Source of the DNA: Bacteroidales bacterium | GTDB taxonomy: Bacteria; Bacteroidota; Bacteroidia; Bacteroidales; 4484-276 | Length of the DNA stretch: 16,786 bases | Direction: 5' to 3' | NCBI GenBank assembly: GCA_029939965.1 | Contig: JAOZRY010000012.1 | Coordinates: 1-16,786 of the forward strand | Part shown: in pieces, positions 13,105 to 16,786 of the stretch | Numbering within the stretch: position 1 is the stretch's first letter | Layout: each line of letters opens with the position of its first letter | Made by a program: the position numbers and the translations under genes | The notes under the pieces: model-generated | The model's database searches: none | What the model saw: the letters and a program-made list of their open reading frames with translations, nothing else | What the model was told of the DNA's origin: nothing

Positions 13105-16100
13105 CTATTCGAAACGATAGAAATAATCGGTTACTTTGTTTTTATAGAAGGGTTTTAAATTTGGTGGAAGAGTTTTTAGGAGTTCAAGCTCCCGATTTTT
13201 CATTTTGTTATATTCAAAAAATTCATCCGGATTGCTTATTTTAGGATCTCTTGCTTCCTTCGACTCTCTTCTTTTTTCTTCTTCGCGCTGTTGTTCTGCT
13301 TTTTCAGATTTTAGAAGTCGGGTAAGTATTTCCTGCTGCCTGTTTATGGTTTGTTGGGTTATTTTTTTGTTCACAATGTCCTTTTCGGTCTTTTCCATAT
13401 CATCAATCATTTTAGAAACATTTCCATCACTATATCTCCCCTCCCCTTTTAATTGATCACGAAAACTTTCCATTTTTCTTCTTATTGCCGCTTGCTGGGC
13501 AGCCATTCTTGCAAGTTGTTCGCTCATCGACTGACCTTGCTGACCTTGTTTTCCTGGTTTATTACCATTTTTCAGGTCTTGTAATTGTTGGTTAAGTTGT
13601 TCCTGCAAACCCTTCATCGATTTCATTTGCTGCGAACCGCTGCCGGGTTTTCCGGGATTGGAACAGGATGATTGACCGGATGATTGCATCGACATCATTT
13701 GCTGTTGCATTTGTTGTAGCGATTCACCAAGCAACAGTGCAAGATTATTCATCGAAGTCATGGTAAGTTGTTGATTCTTCAATGCGCTACTTTTTCTTCT
13801 TTTGTCCATATCGTCAAGAGATTTATCAATATTCTTGTCGATAGCATTCAGTTCTTTTATTACAAAAGGTTTGATCATAATTTGCCGCTTTGCCAATGCT
13901 TTTAGCGAATCGGCAATTATTTCCATATCATCCTGGAGGTTTTGCTGATCTTTGATGTATGTAGTATATTTTGGATCGTTAGTATTTACATCGTTGTAAA
14001 AAGTTAAAAGATCTTCCTGATCGAAAGATATTTGAATAAGGTTTTCAAGAATTTCACGAAGTGTATTAATGTCCTCTCCCATTTTTTCCATACCCATTGA
14101 GTCCATCATTTGTTGCAATTGTTCTGAGAGTTCCTGCATTTTTTGTGAGGAATTTTGTTGACTTTCGGAGGCTTTTGAATTTTGATTTTGATCGAGTTGT
14201 TCGCTGCTTTCTTCCATCGACTCTTCGATACTTTGTTCTTCCGAATCAGTATTTTCCATTTGATTAGGGCTTTCGAGTTCCTCGTTTTTCTTCTCTAATT
14301 CATCCAGGTCTTTTCTCAATTCATCAAATTTCTCATTTAGCTCTTCCTGTTTTTGTTTTTGTTCTTCGTTGGATTCTCCATCTTTGTTTTGTTCAGTTTC
14401 TTCTGAAAGCTCTTTCTGTTCTTCCGACAATTCTTTGAGTTTATCTATAGCTTCCTGTAATTTTTGTTCAAACTCAAGTTGTTTAAAAAGCTCGAGATTT
14501 CTATCAAGTTGTTCTTCCAGCTCTTCGTTGCTCATCTTCATTTCTTCCATCATCTCGCTTACCTTATCCTTGTCCAGTTCGTCAAGCAATTTCTCAATCT
14601 CCTCCATCAGCTCTTTCATTTCATCTGTAAGCAAATCCTCCATCATCTCCTGAAGTTCTTTCTGTTTTTCGAGAAATGCTTCATCTACTTCTTCATATCG
14701 TTGCTGGTCTTCCAATTTCTGCTCGTTTTGCTCCTGAAGATTTTCGATCCGTTCCTGCACTGATTTGTGACGATCAAGAAGATTTTCGATTTGTTGTTTA
14801 TCCTGCCATGAAAGCGTTTTCTTTTCGAACATGTTTTTGTTTAGCTCATCAATATCGCGTTGTAAAAGCTGTAAATCTTTTAGTGCACTTTCCATGTCAT
14901 CTTTTATTTCTTTGCTTGCCACATCAGCTTTTTCTTCAAGTTCTTCGATGGATGGTGCTTTGAAAATCATTTTTTGTGAACGGGACGACTTACTGCCATT
15001 TACAGCATCATTATCCCAAATTTCGAAATAATACTCCACCTCCTCACCTGCCTGAAGGTTTAATGATGCAAGATCGAAATAATGAAAAAATTGCTGTTGA
15101 TTTATTCCTCTTTGTAGAGAAAGGTAGTTTGATTGATAAGCCGATGGAGCATTTTTCCCATCCGAATTTGCATGCTTGTAAAAGAAGCCAAGGCTTTTAA
15201 AACCATAGTCATCTTTAATAAATCCACGGAAGTAAACCCTTTCATTTGACAACGAATCGTTGAATTCTTCTATGCTAATTGAAGGATAAACATCAGGAAT
15301 AACGTTTACTGCAAACATCAGTGAATCTTTATTCTTTAAAAAGCTGTTTTTGGTACTTACTGAATAGGGTTGACTTTTGAAAAAACGATCTTTATAAACG
15401 AAAACATTTGAGTTATTACGATTTAGTATGTATAAACTATCACCAAATTTAATGTTCAACTGGTCAGTATCCCGGGTAAAGAACCTCCATTGTATTTCAG
15501 TACCCTCAGGAATTACAAGGTCTCCGGTGTTTTCGAGAACCTCATCTTGCTTTTCTATATATGAAGGGTAATTCAGTTGGGCTTCAAAATTGAGTATGAT
15601 TGGTTTTGGAAGGACTTTCAAATTATACTTTTCCGACTCAAATCCACTGGCTTCGAAGCGGAATTTGATGTCCTTTTGCAGGTTTCGAAAGGTGTGAGTA
15701 AAGTTGATGTTACTCTTTTTTTTCATTCTAAAAGGAGTATTCCCACTATAAATGATTACTGTTTCGGGTACATTTTCCCCTTCAATCTTTACTTTAATAA
15801 CAAAATCGTCATGCTGAATAGCTTGTAGGTGATCATTTTCAATAACAAAACTGAAAGGTGCCTCCTTTTTATAATACTCATTGTGATTAATAATTCTGGA
15901 GGTGGGCTCAGTAATTACATTTGGTGCAGCCAAAAGAAATATTCCAATTATAACAAATGGGGGAATTGCATATTTCAAATACTTCCGGTTGCTTTTAAAA
16001 TCGATTGCATTACTAAAAGGAACGGGTTTTAATCCAGCAATACGTTGATCGATACTTGCATTAATAAGATCAGAATCATTTTGTAAACTATCATTTAACT

Positions 16101-16449
16101 CTTTTAATTGCAATGTGTTAAGTAATTTATCTTCAACATTGGAGAAGTGTTTACCAATGATTGAGGCTGCTTGTTTGTGAGAAATGATCTTACCAAATTT
16201 GAAAAGCTTAAAAACAGGTAGAAATATCAGCCGAAATAATATTAAAGTACTGATAATCAAATACAAATAGAATATGATTGTTCTTCCTGTTGTACCAAGC
16301 CACGCAACATATTCGAGTAATGTAATAGTAAGAAAAAACAGCAGAAGTGCTGCAATGCTGTAGATGAGACCTCTGATTATCTGGTTCTTATAGTATTTCC
16401 GGATAAAGGAGTCGAGCTTATGTATTAAAATCTTGTAGTTGTTTGTCAT
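13105..16449 (-). CDS. DUF4175 family membrane protein with a long coiled coil
   Basis: This 1114-residue protein matches the architecture of the Bacteroidetes DUF4175 family, whose function is unknown. Membrane helices are predicted at about 28-49, 56-80 and 159-178. A beta-rich, probably exposed region (about 180-495) follows. A Glu/Lys/Gln-rich coiled coil (about 498-765) has many EEL, DEL and QKE repeats. Residues about 900-1000 are rich in Gln, Met, Ser and Gly (QQMQQQMMSMQSSGQ, KPGKQGQQGQSM). The C-terminus is charged. The overall plan resembles a tethered scaffold or surface-stress protein, but no catalytic motif is visible. Start 16449 is in keeping with a short amphipathic N-terminus before the first helix. 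It heads the unit containing ybeY and mnmG. Confidence 0.82.
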   Translation of the reverse strand: MTNNYKILIHKLDSFIRKYYKNQIIRGLIYSIAALLLFFLTITLLEYVAWLGTTGRTIIFYLYLIISTLILFRLIFLPVFKLFKFGKIISHKQAASIIGKHFSNVEDKLLNTLQLKELNDSLQNDSDLINASIDQRIAGLKPVPFSNAIDFKSNRKYLKYAIPPFVIIGIFLLAAPNVITEPTSRIINHNEYYKKEAPFSFVIENDHLQAIQHDDFVIKVKIEGENVPETVIIYSGNTPFRMKKKSNINFTHTFRNLQKDIKFRFEASGFESEKYNLKVLPKPIILNFEAQLNYPSYIEKQDEVLENTGDLVIPEGTEIQWRFFTRDTDQLNIKFGDSLYILNRNNSNVFVYKDRFFKSQPYSVSTKNSFLKNKDSLMFAVNVIPDVYPSISIEEFNDSLSNERVYFRGFIKDDYGFKSLGFFYKHANSDGKNAPSAYQSNYLSLQRGINQQQFFHYFDLASLNLQAGEEVEYYFEIWDNDAVNGSKSSRSQKMIFKAPSIEELEEKADVASKEIKDDMESALKDLQLLQRDIDELNKNMFEKKTLSWQDKQQIENLLDRHKSVQERIENLQEQNEQKLEDQQRYEEVDEAFLEKQKELQEMMEDLLTDEMKELMEEIEKLLDELDKDKVSEMMEEMKMSNEELEEQLDRNLELFKQLEFEQKLQEAIDKLKELSEEQKELSEETEQNKDGESNEEQKQKQEELNEKFDELRKDLDELEKKNEELESPNQMENTDSEEQSIEESMEESSEQLDQNQNSKASESQQNSSQKMQELSEQLQQMMDSMGMEKMGEDINTLREILENLIQISFDQEDLLTFYNDVNTNDPKYTTYIKDQQNLQDDMEIIADSLKALAKRQIMIKPFVIKELNAIDKNIDKSLDDMDKRRKSSALKNQQLTMTSMNNLALLLGESLQQMQQQMMSMQSSGQSSCSNPGKPGSGSQQMKSMKGLQEQLNQQLQDLKNGNKPGKQGQQGQSMSEQLARMAAQQAAIRRKMESFRDQLKGEGRYSDGNVSKMIDDMEKTEKDIVNKKITQQTINRQQEILTRLLKSEKAEQQREEEKRRESKEARDPKISNPDEFFEYNKMKNRELELLKTLPPNLKPFYKNKVTDYFYRFE

Positions 16450-16531
16450 ATTAAATTGGAACTTATCGGTACAGATTATCCTGATTTCAGCAACTGAAAA
16501 CGCAAGGGTTAGGTTAAATATTTTGGTTTTA

Positions 16532-16549
16532 TTACCATTTTAATGGTAA
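16532..16549. repeat. 18-base palindrome, operator candidate
   Basis: TTACCATTTTAATGGTAA has perfect 8-base arms around TT. It lies 83 bases upstream of the DUF4175 start. With only two central bases it would suit a dimeric repressor better than an RNA hairpin. Confidence 0.4.
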
Positions 16550-16748
16550 ATAATGATTCTGTTGTTTTGTTAATAAGTTTGATTATAATGATAAAATGCG
16601 ATAATGCTAAAATGCTAAAATATTCCTCAATGGTTAAGTCTTTAATATTTCATTTTGGATATTGTTTACATTATTGCATTGAATCATTAAATGATTTTTA
16701 TATGTTCTATTAAGTTTACAGTAAAATCAACATTTTAATATTGCGGGG

Positions 16749-16756
16749 CAAAGGTA
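16749..16756 (-). promoter_or_regulatory. -7 element candidate for the leftward operon
   Basis: On the minus strand TACCTTTG (16756-16749) matches TAnnTTTG, followed by CCCCGC as the sequence runs into the putative transcript. No TTG is found about 19 bases upstream before the window ends, so only the -7 half is supported. Confidence 0.45.
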
Positions 16757-16786
16757 TAAATATCTAACCTTTTATGATAATCTAAT

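Larger units (their letters stand above)
16450..16786. other. Intergenic region upstream of the DUF4175 gene
   Basis: These 337 bases to the right edge hold no convincing ORF or tRNA. They contain a palindrome at 16532-16549, a short direct repeat (ATGCTAAA twice, 16604-16619) and a promoter-like element at 16749-16756. If that promoter serves the DUF4175 gene, its leader would be close to 300 bases, long enough for a regulatory RNA structure, though I recognise none. Confidence 0.6.

Noticed and set aside
13545..13745. Gln/Met/Gly-rich repeats in the DUF4175 gene as a DNA repeat array or CRISPR
   Set aside because: The similarity is amino-acid low complexity without regular unit length or identical DNA repeats.
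14369..14763. Ser/Leu/Phe-rich open frames on the plus strand opposite the DUF4175 coiled coil
   Set aside because: They are antisense shadows of the Glu/Lys/Gln-rich coiled-coil codons; composition is biased and no family resemblance is seen.

Overview
The window looks like a chromosomal segment from a Bacteroidetes bacterium, probably Bacteroidales/Marinilabiliales-like. The DNA is AT-rich. Promoter candidates follow the Bacteroidetes pattern (TAnnTTTG at -7, TTG about 19 bases upstream), Shine-Dalgarno sequences are mostly absent, and several genes belong to typical Bacteroidetes families: a DUF4175 protein, an AMKM biotin carrier next to a carboxylase, a YbeY with Asp at the third metal position, and a secreted protein with a BNR/propeller-like start.

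Layout. Bases 1-477 (minus strand) hold the N-terminal part of an exported protein. A 346-base divergent control region follows. The plus strand then carries an acyl-CoA (probably propionyl-CoA) carboxylase operon: biotin carboxylase (824-2335), biotin carrier (2355-2861) and carboxyltransferase (3358-4896). Between carrier and carboxyltransferase sits an intact MntA-type nucleotidyltransferase antitoxin (2875-3165) with only the first part of its HepT/HEPN toxin (3165-3293). Downstream, 4916-5960 contains three related leader/antitoxin-start copies in a row: one complete RelE-like toxin-antitoxin pair, one antitoxin with a truncated ParE-like toxin, and one antitoxin fossil ended by a nonsense codon. 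Counting MntA-HepT, four toxin-antitoxin modules or remnants lie within about 3.1 kb and only one still looks complete.

From 16449 down to 5980 everything real is on the minus strand, and the genes are closely packed in this order of transcription: DUF4175 membrane/coiled-coil protein, ybeY (16S rRNA maturation endoribonuclease), mnmG (tRNA U34 modification), a SAM-dependent methyltransferase with an N-terminal zinc-ribbon-like segment, and a 1233-residue NtrY-like membrane histidine kinase. The first four are 19-32 bases apart, so they are probably one transcript. The kinase follows after 134 bases.

The two short gaps that flank mnmG each hold a ParB-binding parS site, one a perfect 16-base palindrome and the other differing by one base. 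This suggests the segment lies in the chromosome-partition region, possibly near the replication origin. No wholly new system is evident. The points most worth following are the paired parS sites around mnmG, the decayed toxin-antitoxin cluster, and the antitoxin-without-toxin insertion inside a core metabolic operon.
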